Assembly: GCA_026390135.1 (NCBI GenBank)
Contig: JAPLGN010000010.1
Span: 1-42,263 of the forward strand
Origin: Campylobacterales bacterium
Lineage (GTDB): Bacteria; Campylobacterota; Campylobacteria; Campylobacterales; Sulfurimonadaceae
Direction: 5' to 3'
DNA: 42,263 nucleotides
This document shows, in pieces, positions 15,881 through 34,993 of this stretch. Positions within the stretch are counted from its first letter, which is position 1; every line of letters starts with the position of its first letter. The position numbers were made by a program, and so were the translations under genes. The notes beneath the pieces were generated by a model. That model saw only the letters and a list, made by a program, of their open reading frames with translations. It searched no databases and was not told where the DNA came from.

Positions 15881-17680
15881 ATGCAAAATTCAAATAAATC
15901 TCAGAAAATTCTTGCTCTTTTCGTCGTATTGCTTCTCGGCTTTGGAATATTCTTGGCCGTCATGTTTTACACTGCCGTTCATAATCGCGACATACCTTCC
16001 ATTTATTCGGAAGAAAACTCCAAAGCACAGCGCGGATCAATTATTAGTGCCGATGGTTTTCATATCGCCACAACCCAAAAACTTTACAAAGCTGTCGTAA
16101 ATACACGGAACATCGATCCGGATAAAGTAGAGCTCTTTATTCAGCTTTTTAGTATCTATAGCGGTATTGATGCAGACGAAATTCGTCAGCGTCTCCATAC
16201 CAGACGAGGATCCGTAACGCTCAGCTATCACATCGGTCCCAAAGAAGCCATGTACCTTAAAACACTGGCCTTTGAGCTTCGAAAGCTGGGTGTTTTTATT
16301 GAATATGAACTTCCAAATGGGCAGAGAGTATTGCAAGGACTGAATATTATCGAAAGCGGGGAAGCACGCGAATACCCTTACCAAGATTTATTAACACCGC
16401 TCATCGGATATCCTCGTAAAATGGAAGAGGATGGCTATACGCGAACTTATGGTATCAAAGGACTTGAAAAATATTTTGATCAAGAACTCAATCCCCAGCA
16501 AAATAAAACGCAACGAGCTATGCGGGATGTAAACGGCTATCTTATACTCAATAAACAAAGTTCAATCAGGCCTCAAATCAATGGCCTCAGTTTAAAACTC
16601 AATATTCCGATCACACTTCAAGCGCGTGCTGAAGCCATCACATCTCGTATCAAAGATAAGCTGCAAGCGGATGAGATCATTGCAACAGTTATGGATGCAA
16701 AAACTGGTAAAATTCTCACATTGGCAAGTTCAAATCGTTTTGATCCCAGCCATATTCGTACATCTGATTATCCCTCTCTCAATACAAATGCTATCGAATA
16801 CAGTTACGAGCCGGGATCTGTTATCAAGCCCATCATCTTTGCTCTGTTACTCGATCACCATCTCATTAATCCCTACGACATGGTCAACGGACACAACGGA
16901 CGCTACACGATGGGACGAAAAACGATTGTCGATGAGCACCCCTTTAGCATGATCAGTGCTGAAGATGTCATCGTTTACTCTTCCAATATTGGTATTGCAC
17001 AACTTGCCCAAAAGCTCAACGGGAGTGAATATACAGAAGGTCTCAGCCGTTTTGGATTTACCCATTTTAGTGGAGCTGATTTACCGTATGAAAAGCGCGG
17101 TTCTATCCCCAGTTCTGCACAGCTTAATAATTATCTTTATAAGGCAATTACCGCTTACGGTTACGGAATGCGCGCCAATGCAATGCAAATACTGAAAGCC
17201 TTTAATGCATTTAATAACAATGGGCGAATCGTAAATCCCATGGTTGTTGATACACTCATTGACGATAACGGAAGAAAAATACCGATGCAAGTTATCGAAC
17301 CCATTCAAGTCATTACTCCGGCAACGGCCCAACAGATAAAAAAAATACTGATTAAAACCGTCAACGAAGGGACTGGAGTTGGTGCCATCACTCCAGGTCT
17401 TGAAGTAGGCGGAAAAACCGGAACGGCCCATATTGCCAAAAATGGGGGTTATGTTAACAGCTATCACACTTCATTCGTCGGCTTTGCAAACGATAAGAAA
17501 CATGCCTATACGATAGGAATTTTCGTCATTAACCCACGAACGGTCTATTTTGCCTCTATTACCGCCGTCCCCGTTTTCAAAGCGATTGTCGATATGATGG
17601 TTGAGGAAAAATACCTCATTCCCGATCCCCTAGCAGTAGCTGCTGCGGCTGAACACCCTCAAGCTTCACACATACATTAA
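15881..17680 (+). CDS. ftsI: Septal penicillin-binding transpeptidase FtsI (PBP2b/3 class)
   Basis: Crosslinks septal peptidoglycan, working with FtsW. One N-terminal membrane helix (about residues 9-31), a pedestal domain (RGSIISADGFHIATTQ) and a transpeptidase domain whose three motifs are all intact: SVIK with Ser313 and Lys316, SSN at 367-369, KTG at 512-514. 599 residues is normal. The C-terminus is Ala/His-rich without a known domain. The short gap after fliE and absence of a good ribosome site suggest it is carried on the flagellar transcript, at least partly, as in other Campylobacterota. panC lies convergent with only 4 bases between, and no terminator is visible. Confidence 0.93.
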   Translation: MQNSNKSQKILALFVVLLLGFGIFLAVMFYTAVHNRDIPSIYSEENSKAQRGSIISADGFHIATTQKLYKAVVNTRNIDPDKVELFIQLFSIYSGIDADEIRQRLHTRRGSVTLSYHIGPKEAMYLKTLAFELRKLGVFIEYELPNGQRVLQGLNIIESGEAREYPYQDLLTPLIGYPRKMEEDGYTRTYGIKGLEKYFDQELNPQQNKTQRAMRDVNGYLILNKQSSIRPQINGLSLKLNIPITLQARAEAITSRIKDKLQADEIIATVMDAKTGKILTLASSNRFDPSHIRTSDYPSLNTNAIEYSYEPGSVIKPIIFALLLDHHLINPYDMVNGHNGRYTMGRKTIVDEHPFSMISAEDVIVYSSNIGIAQLAQKLNGSEYTEGLSRFGFTHFSGADLPYEKRGSIPSSAQLNNYLYKAITAYGYGMRANAMQILKAFNAFNNNGRIVNPMVVDTLIDDNGRKIPMQVIEPIQVITPATAQQIKKILIKTVNEGTGVGAITPGLEVGGKTGTAHIAKNGGYVNSYHTSFVGFANDKKHAYTIGIFVINPRTVYFASITAVPVFKAIVDMMVEEKYLIPDPLAVAAAAEHPQASHIH

Positions 17681-17684
17681 AGAA

Positions 17685-18500
17685 TTACATCCATACATTG
17701 TCAATCAAACGCGTTGTCCCCACGCGTGCGGCAACCAAAACAATCGTATTACCCAGTATCACTTCCGGAATCGATTCAAATGCACGATTCACCACTGCCA
17801 CATACTCAACGTCGAGAGGCTCTAAAATACAAAGCATAGCATGACATATCTCACTACTTTTAAAATTTCCCTGCATGACCATTTTCGTAGCACTTTTCAA
17901 AGAGGAAGAAAGTTTTAGCGCTTCACTGCGTTGTACCTCATTTAAATACACATTACGACTCGATAAAGCAAGCCCATCCTTCTCCCGCATCGTCTCCATC
18001 GCCACTATCTCAACATTCATCACTAAATTATTTACCATTTGCGTAATCAAAGCAAGCTGTTGGGCATCTTTTTTGCCAAAATAAGCACGTGTTGGGCGTA
18101 TTGCATTTAAGAGCTTAGCAACCACCGTCAACATGCCATCGAAATGTCCTGGGCGTGAAGCTCCCTCGAGAATAAAACCACGCACATCGGGAGCTTTTAT
18201 ACTCACTTCATCGTTTTCATACATAGTTTCGGGATAAAAAAGAAGATCTACGCCGCACAGTTCACAAATTTTAAAATCCGCTTCTTCGCGACGCGGGTAT
18301 TGGCTCAAATCTTCCCCCGCTAAAAATTGCGTAGGATTCACATAAATTGATACAACAACATAGCCATTATCCCGACGAGCAGAATCAATAAGACTGCGAT
18401 GCCCACTGTGTAATGCTCCCATTGTTGGAACAAAACCTATCGACTCAGAGACGTGATCCAAAACCTTTCGTAATTCTTTCACTGAGCGTGCAATTATCAT
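17685..18500 (-). CDS. panC: Pantothenate synthetase
   Basis: Joins pantoate and beta-alanine with ATP to give pantothenate, the vitamin B5 precursor of coenzyme A. The nucleotidyltransferase signature is present: [17 protein letters not shown] with the HxGH motif, then [10 protein letters not shown], and [13 protein letters not shown] and [10 protein letters not shown] (substrate and ATP contacts). 271 residues is typical. It reads toward ftsI, and shares a 69-base divergent gap with prfB. No other pan gene lies nearby. Confidence 0.96.
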   Translation of the reverse strand: MIIARSVKELRKVLDHVSESIGFVPTMGALHSGHRSLIDSARRDNGYVVVSIYVNPTQFLAGEDLSQYPRREEADFKICELCGVDLLFYPETMYENDEVSIKAPDVRGFILEGASRPGHFDGMLTVVAKLLNAIRPTRAYFGKKDAQQLALITQMVNNLVMNVEIVAMETMREKDGLALSSRNVYLNEVQRSEALKLSSSLKSATKMVMQGNFKSSEICHAMLCILEPLDVEYVAVVNRAFESIPEVILGNTIVLVAARVGTTRLIDNVWM

Positions 18501-18530
18501 TATTTTAACCTTTATGCAGGGGATCTATAC

Positions 18531-18546
18531 TATAATTGCAATTATA
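18531..18546. promoter_or_regulatory. 16-bp perfect palindrome between panC and prfB
   Basis: TATAATTGCAATTATA is its own reverse complement. It supplies a TATAAT on each strand and another on the plus strand at 18543-18548, so it probably holds overlapping -10 elements of the divergent panC and prfB promoters. It could also be a dimeric operator. Whether a protein binds here is unknown. Confidence 0.5.
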
Positions 18547-18569
18547 ATACAGTTAGAGGATATTCCTTT

Positions 18570-19676
18570 ATGGATCACTACGAATATACAGAATTATTAA
18601 AAACTTTGACCATTAAAATGCAAAATATTACGGATGTTGTCCGTCCGACGGAAATAAATTCACGTCTAGATGAGATTAGTGACTTAGAAAATTCCGATGG
18701 ATTTTGGATTGATGTTACCAATGCAGGCATAGTCCAAAAAGAAAAAACGCAACTCGAGCGTCGTCTAAACAAATATACCAGAACCTATAACATTCTAGGT
18801 GATGCTGTAGACTTGTACGAAATGGCAAAAGAGGAGAACGATGAAGAGACGATTCAATCTCTTTTTGACGATGCGCCAAAACTTGAAAATGAGGTTAAAC
18901 TCATGGAGGTTGAAGTACTGTTGAGCGGTGAACATGATGCTCACAATGCCATTGTTACCATCCATCCAGGAGCTGGAGGAACCGAGTCACAAGATTGGGC
19001 TTCTATGCTGCTGCGTATGTACACACGCTGGGCAGAGCGTCACGACTTTACAGTCGAAATGCTCGATTACCAATCCGGTGAAGAAGCAGGCATCAAAGAT
19101 GCTGCTATTCTCATCAAAGGGATAAATGTTTACGGTTACCTTAAAAATGAAAATGGTATCCATCGCCTTGTCCGTATCAGTCCTTACGATTCAGCCGCCA
19201 AGCGTCACACCAGCTTTACCTCTGTTCTCGTCTCACCAGAACTTGATGACGACATCTCTGTAGATATAGAAGACCGTGATATTCGTATCGATACCTACCG
19301 AGCATCAGGCGCAGGTGGGCAGCACGTCAACAAAACAGAATCAGCGATTCGCATCACCCACATCCCGACGGGTATCGTTGTCCAATGCCAAAATGACCGA
19401 AGCCAGCACAAAAATAAGGCAACGGCGTTTAAAATGCTAAAATCCCGTATCTATGACCTTGAACTTGCTAAGCAAAAAGCTGCCGTTGACGGTGTCGAAA
19501 AAAGTGAGAATGGGTGGGGTCATCAAATACGCTCCTACGTCCTCGCACCCTATCAACAAGTTAAAGATACTCGGTCAGGAATACCCTACTCGAATATTAG
19601 TACCATTTTAGATGGTGACATTGACGAAATGATTGAAGGTGTCCTCATTGCCCTTAACCGTAAAGATGACGACTAG
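18570..19676 (+). CDS. prfB: Peptide chain release factor 2
   Basis: Recognises UGA and UAA stop codons and triggers peptide release. [15 protein letters not shown] carries the GGQ catalytic loop (249-251). The codon-reading tripeptide at 204-206 is Ser-Pro-Tyr, where the usual RF2 has Ser-Pro-Phe. 368 residues, one continuous frame: there is no in-frame UGA, so the autoregulatory frameshift of E. coli prfB is absent. The ribosome site is AGAGGA ten bases before the ATG. Its stop codon overlaps the start of bpt by 11 bases. Confidence 0.96.
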   Translation: MDHYEYTELLKTLTIKMQNITDVVRPTEINSRLDEISDLENSDGFWIDVTNAGIVQKEKTQLERRLNKYTRTYNILGDAVDLYEMAKEENDEETIQSLFDDAPKLENEVKLMEVEVLLSGEHDAHNAIVTIHPGAGGTESQDWASMLLRMYTRWAERHDFTVEMLDYQSGEEAGIKDAAILIKGINVYGYLKNENGIHRLVRISPYDSAAKRHTSFTSVLVSPELDDDISVDIEDRDIRIDTYRASGAGGQHVNKTESAIRITHIPTGIVVQCQNDRSQHKNKATAFKMLKSRIYDLELAKQKAAVDGVEKSENGWGHQIRSYVLAPYQQVKDTRSGIPYSNISTILDGDIDEMIEGVLIALNRKDDD

Positions 19677-20418
19677 CAATACCATTCTAAAAGAGTGTGC
19701 ACTCCACGAGCCATGCTCTTACATCAGCGGAAACTCCCAAACCATCCATTACAAAGTAATCCAAGAGTGCAGCAAAGAGCAATGTGAATCTTTAATTCTT
19801 CGCGGCTGGAGACGTTTTGGGGCTATGTATTTCCGACCTATCTGTACGGAATGCGCGGCCTGTGAAAGTCTAAAAATTGACGTAGAAAACTATGTATTTA
19901 GTAAATCTGAACGACGTATTTTACGTAAAAATAATCATCTCACTACATTTATCCGACCCCCAAGTATAAGCGGTGAACATTTAGAACTTTTTTACCGCTA
20001 TCACGCCTATAAACATAAAACACGCAACTGGGACGCACCCAAAATCGATCCAAAAAACTACCAAGCCTCTTTCGTAAACGGCCATGGAGATTTTGGATAT
20101 GAGGTCCTTTATTTTGAAGGAGACAAACTTATAGCCGTTGATCTTATTGATATTCTAGAAGAGGGAATATCCGCATTATATTGTTATTATGATCCCCACG
20201 CTCCAAACCTTTCCTTGGGTAAATATACCCTACTGGAACAAATTCTTCTAGCAAAGCGTTTAGGTCTCAAATGGATCTATCTCGGCTATTATGTTAAAGG
20301 ATGTCAGAGTTTGGAGTATAAAGCATCCTACTCACCCTCTCTAGAGTTAGTGGGAAGACCAGAAGAAAATGAAAATCCGATCTGGAAAGAAATCAACCAT
20401 GAAAACAATTCGATATAA
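19666..20418 (+). CDS. bpt: Aspartate/glutamate leucyltransferase (R-transferase family)
   Basis: Adds leucine from Leu-tRNA to proteins beginning with Asp or Glu, marking them for ClpAP-type degradation (bacterial N-degron pathway). The family pattern is clear: [29 protein letters not shown] with the cysteine cluster, and the C-terminal [16 protein letters not shown] followed by WKEI. Start chosen at [11 protein letters not shown] (250 residues), 11 codons inside a longer frame, because the protein then begins right before the conserved region; it overlaps prfB by 11 bases. The Bpt versus Ate (arginine) choice rests on being bacterial with the short form. Confidence 0.85.
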   Translation: MTTSNTILKECALHEPCSYISGNSQTIHYKVIQECSKEQCESLILRGWRRFGAMYFRPICTECAACESLKIDVENYVFSKSERRILRKNNHLTTFIRPPSISGEHLELFYRYHAYKHKTRNWDAPKIDPKNYQASFVNGHGDFGYEVLYFEGDKLIAVDLIDILEEGISALYCYYDPHAPNLSLGKYTLLEQILLAKRLGLKWIYLGYYVKGCQSLEYKASYSPSLELVGRPEENENPIWKEINHENNSI

Positions 20419-21007
20419 CTCTCTATCTCTTGCCCCCTCGAAAGTAGTTTGTATTGGACGCAATTACGTAGAACATATTAAAGAACTAAACAATGAAGTC
20501 CCTTCATCAATGGTCATATTTAACAAACCAAACTCCACTATTACAGATACACTCCATTTTATTTCTCCAGATACCCGTTTTGAGGGGGAAATCTGCTTTT
20601 TGATGATAGGCGGCGAGATTTGTGGAATCGGCTTCGGACTTGACCTTACCAAAGCTGATATCCAAAATCATCTCAAATCTAAAGGTCTTCCATGGGAGCG
20701 AGCCAAAGGGTTTGACAGCTCTGCTGTTTTGGGGGATTTTGTCCCTTTTAATGCACCTCTAGAATCATTACGAATGACACTCCATATAAACGGTGTATTG
20801 ACACAAGAAGCGACCTATGAATTGATGATTTATAAACCGTTAGAAATGATTGAAGAAATAAAGAGTTTTATGAGTTTAGAAGATGGGGATATTATTATGA
20901 GCGGAACACCAAAAGGGGTTAATAATTATAAAGCTGGTGATAAATTTGTTGGAAAAATATTTAGTGATAACAGATTATTGATAGAAAGTAAGTGGATAGC
21001 TCAATAA
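20399..21007 (+). CDS. Fumarylacetoacetate hydrolase-family protein
   Basis: Member of the FAH fold family, which cleaves C-C bonds in acylpyruvates or decarboxylates oxaloacetate. 202 residues from MKTIRYNS, which overlaps bpt by 20 bases. Motifs: CIGRNYVEHIKEL at the N-terminus, FEGEICFLM with the metal-binding Glu pair, the KGFDSSAVLGDFVPF substrate loop, and SGTPKGV near the end. The middle metal-binding Asp region (GFGLDLTKAD) is somewhat unlike the common GYTVGNDVT. True substrate unknown; acylpyruvase or oxaloacetate decarboxylase are the nearest guesses. No partner degradation genes nearby. Confidence 0.82.
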   Translation: MKTIRYNSLSLAPSKVVCIGRNYVEHIKELNNEVPSSMVIFNKPNSTITDTLHFISPDTRFEGEICFLMIGGEICGIGFGLDLTKADIQNHLKSKGLPWERAKGFDSSAVLGDFVPFNAPLESLRMTLHINGVLTQEATYELMIYKPLEMIEEIKSFMSLEDGDIIMSGTPKGVNNYKAGDKFVGKIFSDNRLLIESKWIAQ

Positions 21008-21021
21008 GAATATAATAAAAT

Positions 21022-21039
21022 ATTCTCCCGAAGGAGAAT
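21022..21039. terminator. Bidirectional terminator between the FAH-family gene and fusA
   Basis: ATTCTCC (21022-21028), loop CGAA, GGAGAAT (21033-21039). On the minus strand the loop is TTCG and ATTTTATT follows, a good intrinsic terminator ending the fusA superoperon. On the plus strand a weaker tail follows. Confidence 0.75.
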
Positions 21040-21052
21040 GAAGAAGAATATA

Positions 21053-23137
21053 TTAGCTGTTACGCTTTTTGATAATTTCTTCTGCAACATTACGTGGAAC
21101 TTCTGCATAGTGATCGAATTCCATAGAGTAGCTTGCGCGACCCTGAGTAGCAGAACGAAGATCCGTTGAGTAACCAAACATTTCAGAAAGTGGAACGAAC
21201 GCATCAACAATTTTGTTACCAGAACGGTCACCCATATTGTTAACTTGTCCACGACGACGGTTAAGGTCACCGATAACGTCACCCATGAAGTTTTCAGGTA
21301 CTTCTACTTCAACTTTCATCATAGGCTCTAGGATAGCAGGGTTTGCTTTACGGCAAGCCTCTTTGAATCCCATAGATGCAGCGAGTTTGAACGCCATCTC
21401 AGAGGAGTCGACTTCATGGTATGAACCATCGTACAAAGTAACTTCGATGTCCTCGATTGGATAACCCGCGAGAACACCTTTAGCCATTGCTTCTTTACAC
21501 CCTTTTTCAACGGCAGGAATATACTCTTTTGGAATAACCCCACCTTTGATGTCGTTGTTAAAGGTATAACCAGTACCTGGCTCACCTGGCTTAACGATCA
21601 AATAAACGTGACCGAATTGTCCGCGTCCACCTGATTGTTTTGCGTATTTGTACTCTTGTTTTACTTCTGCACGAATTGACTCACGGTAAGCAACTTGTGG
21701 AGCACCTACTTCTGCTTCAACTTTGAACTCACGGAACATACGGTCTACAAGGATTTCAAGGTGAAGTTCACCCATTCCTGAAATGATCGTTTGACCTGTT
21801 TCTTCGTCAGTATGAACACGGAAAGATGGATCTTCAGCTGCAAGTTTTGCAAGTGCGATACCCATTTTTTCTTGGTCAGGTTTAGTTTTTGGCTCAACCG
21901 CAACCGAGATAACCGGCTCAGGGAAGTGCATACGCTCAAGAACAAGACGCTCGCGCTCGTCACAAAGAGTATCACCAGTTGTTGTATCTTTAAGACCAAC
22001 AACCGCACCGATTTCACCTGCATAAAGAGATTTAATCTCTTCACGTTTGTTCGCGTGCATTTTAACGATACGTCCGATACGCTCTTTTTTACCTTTGATG
22101 GTGTTGTAAGCGTAAGTACCTGATTCAAGAACACCACGGTACACACGTACGAAAGTAAGTTGTCCAACGAATGGATCGGTCATAATTTTAAACGCAAGAC
22201 CGGCAAAAGGTGCATCATCTGTTGATGCAACTTCTACTTCAACGTCTTCATCGTCTTCCATTGTCCCTTTGATAGCCGCAACTTCAAGAGGAGATGGAAG
22301 GTAATCGATGACTGCATCCAAAAGAGTTTGAACCCCTTTGTTTTTAAACGCAGTACCACATGTCATAGGAATGATTTCCATTTTAAGACATCCAGCTTTA
22401 ATCCCGCGCATAATTTCTTCGTTGCTAAGTTCACCCTCTTCGAAGAATTTCTCCATCAAAGTATCGTCGCCCTCAGCAGCCGCTTCCATCATTTGTGCAC
22501 GGTATTTGTTAGAAAGTTCAACCATATCCGCAGGAATCTCTTCTTCATGATAGCTAGAACCCATTGCAGCATCTTCATCCCAAAGGATTGCTTTCATCTT
22601 AACAAGGTCAACAATACCTTTGAAACCGTCTTCAGCACCAATTGGAAGTTGAATAGCGATTGGATTTGCTTTAAGACGAAGACGAATTTGTTCTTCAACG
22701 TTATAAAAATCAGCACCGGTACGGTCCATTTTATTAACGAAAACCATACGAGGTACACCATAACGGTTTGCTTGGCGCCATACTGTTTCAGATTGTGGCT
22801 GAACACCACCTACTGCACAAAATACCGCAACTGCACCATCAAGTACACGCATAGAACGCTCAACTTCAATTGTGAAGTCAACGTGGCCCGGAGTGTCAAT
22901 GATGTTGATTTGCGTGTCACGCCATTCACATGTCGTTGCAGCAGAAGTGATCGTGATACCACGCTCTTGCTCTTGCTCCATCCAGTCCATAGTGGCAGCA
23001 CCTTCGTGAACCTCACCGATTTTGTGTGAAACACCCGTGTAGAACAAAATACGCTCTGTAGTGGTTGTTTTACCCGCGTCAATGTGCGCCGCGATACCGA
23101 TATTTCTAACGTCTTCTAGTTTGTGGGATCTTGCCAT
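21053..23137 (-). CDS. fusA: Elongation factor G
   Basis: GTPase that drives translocation of tRNAs and mRNA on the ribosome. The G domain holds [27 protein letters not shown] and NKMD; later domains include the C-terminal [15 protein letters not shown] and the domain [13 protein letters not shown]. 694 residues is normal. It ends the superoperon; a terminator with TTCG loop follows at once. It is the third gene after rpsL and rpsG, an order shared with E. coli (str operon). Confidence 0.97.
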   Translation of the reverse strand: MARSHKLEDVRNIGIAAHIDAGKTTTTERILFYTGVSHKIGEVHEGAATMDWMEQEQERGITITSAATTCEWRDTQINIIDTPGHVDFTIEVERSMRVLDGAVAVFCAVGGVQPQSETVWRQANRYGVPRMVFVNKMDRTGADFYNVEEQIRLRLKANPIAIQLPIGAEDGFKGIVDLVKMKAILWDEDAAMGSSYHEEEIPADMVELSNKYRAQMMEAAAEGDDTLMEKFFEEGELSNEEIMRGIKAGCLKMEIIPMTCGTAFKNKGVQTLLDAVIDYLPSPLEVAAIKGTMEDDEDVEVEVASTDDAPFAGLAFKIMTDPFVGQLTFVRVYRGVLESGTYAYNTIKGKKERIGRIVKMHANKREEIKSLYAGEIGAVVGLKDTTTGDTLCDERERLVLERMHFPEPVISVAVEPKTKPDQEKMGIALAKLAAEDPSFRVHTDEETGQTIISGMGELHLEILVDRMFREFKVEAEVGAPQVAYRESIRAEVKQEYKYAKQSGGRGQFGHVYLIVKPGEPGTGYTFNNDIKGGVIPKEYIPAVEKGCKEAMAKGVLAGYPIEDIEVTLYDGSYHEVDSSEMAFKLAASMGFKEACRKANPAILEPMMKVEVEVPENFMGDVIGDLNRRRGQVNNMGDRSGNKIVDAFVPLSEMFGYSTDLRSATQGRASYSMEFDHYAEVPRNVAEEIIKKRNS

Positions 23138-23212
23138 GATAATAGCCTTAAAAGTAGTTTTAATGGGGGAAATGATAACCCGATTGGGTTATCAAAAGAT
23201 TACAGGTGACTA

Positions 23213-23704
<492 letters not shown>

Positions 23705-23751
23705 TTACTCAAAAAACGGTCACTAAAACCGAATCTTGTCAGGTTAGATGA

Positions 23752-24132
23752 TTATTTTTTCACCTTAGCTTTTTTCGTTCCGTATTTAGAACGAGATACT
23801 TTACGGTCTTTAACACCCGCAGTATCAAGAGCACCACGTACGATATGGTATTTTACCCCTGGTAAGTCTTTTACACGACCACCACGAACAAGAACGATTG
23901 AGTGCTCTTGCAAGTTGTGACCCTCACCACCGATATAACTAATAACTTCAAACCCTGAAGTCAAACGAACTTTAGCAACTTTACGAAGCGCCGAGTTAGG
24001 TTTTTTAGGGGTTGTAGTATAAACACGAGTACATACTCCACGACGTTGTGGGCATGACACCAAAGCGGGTGATTTTGATTTTTTCACGACCGCTTGTCGC
24101 TCTTTACGAATAAGCTGGTTGATTGTTGGCAT
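23752..24132 (-). CDS. rpsL: 30S ribosomal protein S12
   Basis: Decoding-centre protein. Start chosen at [13 protein letters not shown] (126 residues), with AAGGAG ahead of it; the longer frame adds 15 residues not found in the family. The two lysines whose mutation gives streptomycin resistance, in [12 protein letters not shown] and [13 protein letters not shown], are both present in wild-type form. The C-terminus is a basic tail ([11 protein letters not shown]). First gene of the rpsL-rpsG-fusA part. Confidence 0.97.
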   Translation of the reverse strand: MPTINQLIRKERQAVVKKSKSPALVSCPQRRGVCTRVYTTTPKKPNSALRKVAKVRLTSGFEVISYIGGEGHNLQEHSIVLVRGGRVKDLPGVKYHIVRGALDTAGVKDRKVSRSKYGTKKAKVKK

Positions 24133-24282
24133 ACAATCTCCTTGTTTTGAAATGTTCCAGTAGAATTTTAGATCCACCCGTAGGGGACTAATAAACGCGA
24201 AATTTTACCCGATTATTGATTAAATATAGCTTATTTTAAGGAAGGTTTAAATTGAGAAGAAGGTAAGAGTACGATAAACATC

Positions 24283-24298
24283 TGCCTCAAGAGAGGCA
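24283..24298 (-). terminator. Weak hairpin after rpoC
   Basis: TGCCTC, loop (AAGA on plus), GAGGCA: six pairs, starting seven bases after the rpoC stop. No T-run follows on the minus strand, so it may only attenuate between rpoC and rpsL. The 172-base gap that holds it also carries a possible minus-strand -10 (TAAAAT, 24202-24207) and a CCCGTAGGGG element near 24178; I see no gene in it. Confidence 0.3.
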
Positions 24299-24304
24299 AA
24301 ACGT

Positions 24305-32960
<8,656 letters not shown>

Positions 32961-33042
32961 TCAATCGAAATTTTGATCCCAAGAACGGGATGTAAAGTGT
33001 AAAGTCTAAAAGTTGAGCATCCCCAACCCTATAACGACGGAT

Positions 33043-33085
33043 GGGCACTCTTCCGAAATGAAAAAATCAATTCGGAAAAGCGCCC
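33043..33085 (-). promoter_or_regulatory. Strong stem-loop in the rplL-rpoB gap
   Basis: On the minus strand GGGCGCTTTTCCGAA pairs with TTCGGAAGAGTGCCC over 15 positions (two G-U), around a 13-base loop containing TTTTTT. In E. coli the same gap has an attenuator and an RNase III site; a double-stranded stem this long suits RNase III cleavage. The function is inferred from position. Confidence 0.6.
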
Positions 33086-33091
33086 GCAAAA

Positions 33092-33109
33092 TGGAGGCGA
33101 GTGCCTCCA
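33092..33109 (-). terminator. Hairpin just after rplL (attenuator candidate)
   Basis: TGGAGGC (33092-33098), loop GAGT (on plus), GCCTCCA (33103-33109), 7 perfect pairs, then ATTTTG on the minus strand. The T-run is short, so partial termination ahead of rpoB is likely. It lies about 12 bases after the rplL stop. Confidence 0.55.
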
Positions 33110-33121
33110 ATCATCAAATAA

Positions 33122-33490
33122 TTATTTGACTTCGACCACAGCACCAGCTTCTTCAAGCTCTTTTTTAGCTGCTTCAGCATCTTGTTTAGAGATACCTTCT
33201 TTGATAGTTGTAGGAGCGTTATCAACAGCATCCTTAGCCTCTTTAAGACCAAGACCAGTCATTGCACGTACTACTTTAATAACGTTGATTTTTTTCTCAC
33301 CAGCGTCTTTTAAAATAACATCAAATTCAGTTTTTTCTTCTACTTCAGCAACAGCTGCAGCTCCGCCAGCAACCGCTACAGGTTGAGCAGATACTCCGAA
33401 TTTTTCTTCGAATTCTTTTACAAGCTCAGAAAGCTCGAGGACAGAAAGGTTTGAGATAAACTCAAGAACGTCTTGTTTTGTAACAGCCAT
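33122..33490 (-). CDS. rplL: 50S ribosomal protein L7/L12
   Basis: Stalk protein, present in several copies, which recruits translation GTPases. N-terminal helices ([20 protein letters not shown]) anchor to L10; an Ala-rich hinge ([14 protein letters not shown]) leads to the C-terminal factor-binding domain ([20 protein letters not shown]). 122 residues, complete. It follows rplJ by 67 bases. Confidence 0.97.
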   Translation of the reverse strand: MAVTKQDVLEFISNLSVLELSELVKEFEEKFGVSAQPVAVAGGAAAVAEVEEKTEFDVILKDAGEKKINVIKVVRAMTGLGLKEAKDAVDNAPTTIKEGISKQDAEAAKKELEEAGAVVEVK

Positions 33491-33557
33491 AGTAATTCTC
33501 CTATTAGTATTTTTATTTTATGCCGATAGTAAAATCAGCGATTTTTCAAAGCAACAG

Positions 33558-34046
33558 TTATGCTGCTGCTTCTTCTTCACGTTTACGTTTAAGTGCATCG
33601 ATTCCGATTGTAAAGTTACGAACTGGTCCCATCCAAACAGATGCAAGCATTCCGAGCAATTCTTCACGACCAGGAAGCGTAGCAAATGCGCGAACTTTTG
33701 CTTCATCTGCCGCTGTACCATCGATGTATGCAGTACGAAGAGTGAACTTGTCATTCTCTTTTGCAAACTCAACAACAGTTTTAGCAGCAGCGATAGCATC
33801 AGCACCCCAAACAAAAATGTTTGTGTCAACGATATCGATACCTGACATTCCAGCATTGTTAAGAGCGATTGTTGCAAGGGTATTTTTAACCACTTGTACT
33901 TTCGTTTCTCTACCACGTGCTATTTTACGGAGAGACTCGAGGTTACCAACGGTAAGGCCACGATAATCACACATAACGACAGCATTTGCTGATTTAAATT
34001 CTTCAGTTAGAATATTAACGATCTCAGCTTTTTGTGTTTTATTCAT
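33558..34046 (-). CDS. rplJ: 50S ribosomal protein L10
   Basis: Base of the ribosomal stalk; binds 23S rRNA and L7/L12, and represses its own operon by binding the leader RNA. Start chosen at MNKTQKAEIVNIL (162 residues), with GGAG eight bases ahead; a frame 33 codons longer would run into the leader and lacks family similarity. The core VVMCDYRGLTVGNLESLRKI and TLATIALNN fit L10. It ends in KRKREEEAAA. Confidence 0.95.
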   Translation of the reverse strand: MNKTQKAEIVNILTEEFKSANAVVMCDYRGLTVGNLESLRKIARGRETKVQVVKNTLATIALNNAGMSGIDIVDTNIFVWGADAIAAAKTVVEFAKENDKFTLRTAYIDGTAADEAKVRAFATLPGREELLGMLASVWMGPVRNFTIGIDALKRKREEEAAA

Positions 34047-34049
34047 TAT

Positions 34050-34200
34050 TTCTCCTTTCCAGACAGTAACTTCAAGCGGGGCGGAGTGACTCCGATTAAG
34101 ATTTACATCCCCTACTTTCTTCAGCCCATAAGATAAAAATTGCAATCTACCTCTAACGAAGCAAACCTGAGTAACTAAAGAAATAAATTCCTTTAGCGTT
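34050..34200 (-). promoter_or_regulatory. Ribosomal L10 leader RNA (candidate)
   Basis: The 159-base rplA-rplJ gap is where the L10 autoregulatory leader lies in many bacteria. A hairpin CGGAG-TCA-CTCCG (34082-34094) sits beside a TTAAT segment (34095-34099), as in that leader, and GGAAAGGAG follows. I could not build the whole consensus by hand. Confidence 0.5.
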
Positions 34201-34205
34201 TAAAT

Positions 34206-34904
34206 TTAAGCACGAATATCAAGAAGCTCTTGAATGTCAAACTTAATAGCAGGACTCATAGTTAATGAAATAGCTGCATTTTTAATATAACGACCTTTAG
34301 CCGTTGATGGTTTTGCACGGTTGATTGCACCAACAAATGCTTTAATATTTTCAGCAATTTTATCCGTATCAAAACTTACTTTACCAATACCAGCGTGGAT
34401 ATTACCTTTTTTGTCAACACGGAAATTAACTTGTCCGCCCTTAACGTTAGTAACAGCTTTTGCAATGTCAGCGGTAACAGTACCTGTTTTAGGGTTAGGC
34501 ATCATACCTTTTGGCCCAAGGATACGTCCGACTTGACCAACAAGACCCATACAGTCAGGTGCAGCAACAACGATATCAAAAGGCATATTGCCCGCTTTAA
34601 TCATTTCTACTAAGTCTTCAGCACCAACAATATCAGCACCAGCAGCTTTAGCTTCATCAACTTTTGCCCCTTTAGCGAAAACCGCAACACGAACTACTTT
34701 ACCCGTACCGTGAGGAAGCACAACAGCGCCACGGATCATTTGGTCAGCATGACGAGGATCGACATTAAGATTTAGAGCAATTTCAACGGTTTCGTCGAAT
34801 TTAGCAGATTTAAGTTCTTTCATGAACGCAGAGGCTTCATCTACTGTGTAGCTTTTTGCCATATCAATTTTTTCACTAAGTTGTGTGTAGCGTTTTCCAG
34901 CCAT
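34206..34904 (-). CDS. rplA: 50S ribosomal protein L1
   Basis: Forms the mobile L1 stalk next to the E site and helps expel deacylated tRNA. Conserved [20 protein letters not shown] and [16 protein letters not shown] are present, with the C-terminal GKVSFD. 232 residues, normal. It lies 89 bases after rplK and before the L10 leader. Confidence 0.97.
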   Translation of the reverse strand: MAGKRYTQLSEKIDMAKSYTVDEASAFMKELKSAKFDETVEIALNLNVDPRHADQMIRGAVVLPHGTGKVVRVAVFAKGAKVDEAKAAGADIVGAEDLVEMIKAGNMPFDIVVAAPDCMGLVGQVGRILGPKGMMPNPKTGTVTADIAKAVTNVKGGQVNFRVDKKGNIHAGIGKVSFDTDKIAENIKAFVGAINRAKPSTAKGRYIKNAAISLTMSPAIKFDIQELLDIRA

Positions 34905-34993
34905 TTTAATTCTCCAATAATAGAATCTGCCGCATAATTTAGTCTCTTTGCGGTCGAAGAGCGTACTAAAATACCTCTCGTAAGAGGTAAGTA

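Noticed and set aside
18604-18610. CTTTGAC, the core of the E. coli prfB frameshift site, 35 bases after the prfB start
   Set aside because: In the used frame it reads ACT TTG ACC without a stop, and the gene is open throughout, so no programmed shift is needed.
22328-23029. 233-codon plus-strand frame inside fusA
   Set aside because: Antisense shadow of EF-G; no known domain.
34047-34145. 33-codon N-terminal extension of rplJ
   Set aside because: It lies in the leader RNA region and L10 proteins start at MNKTQK-like positions.
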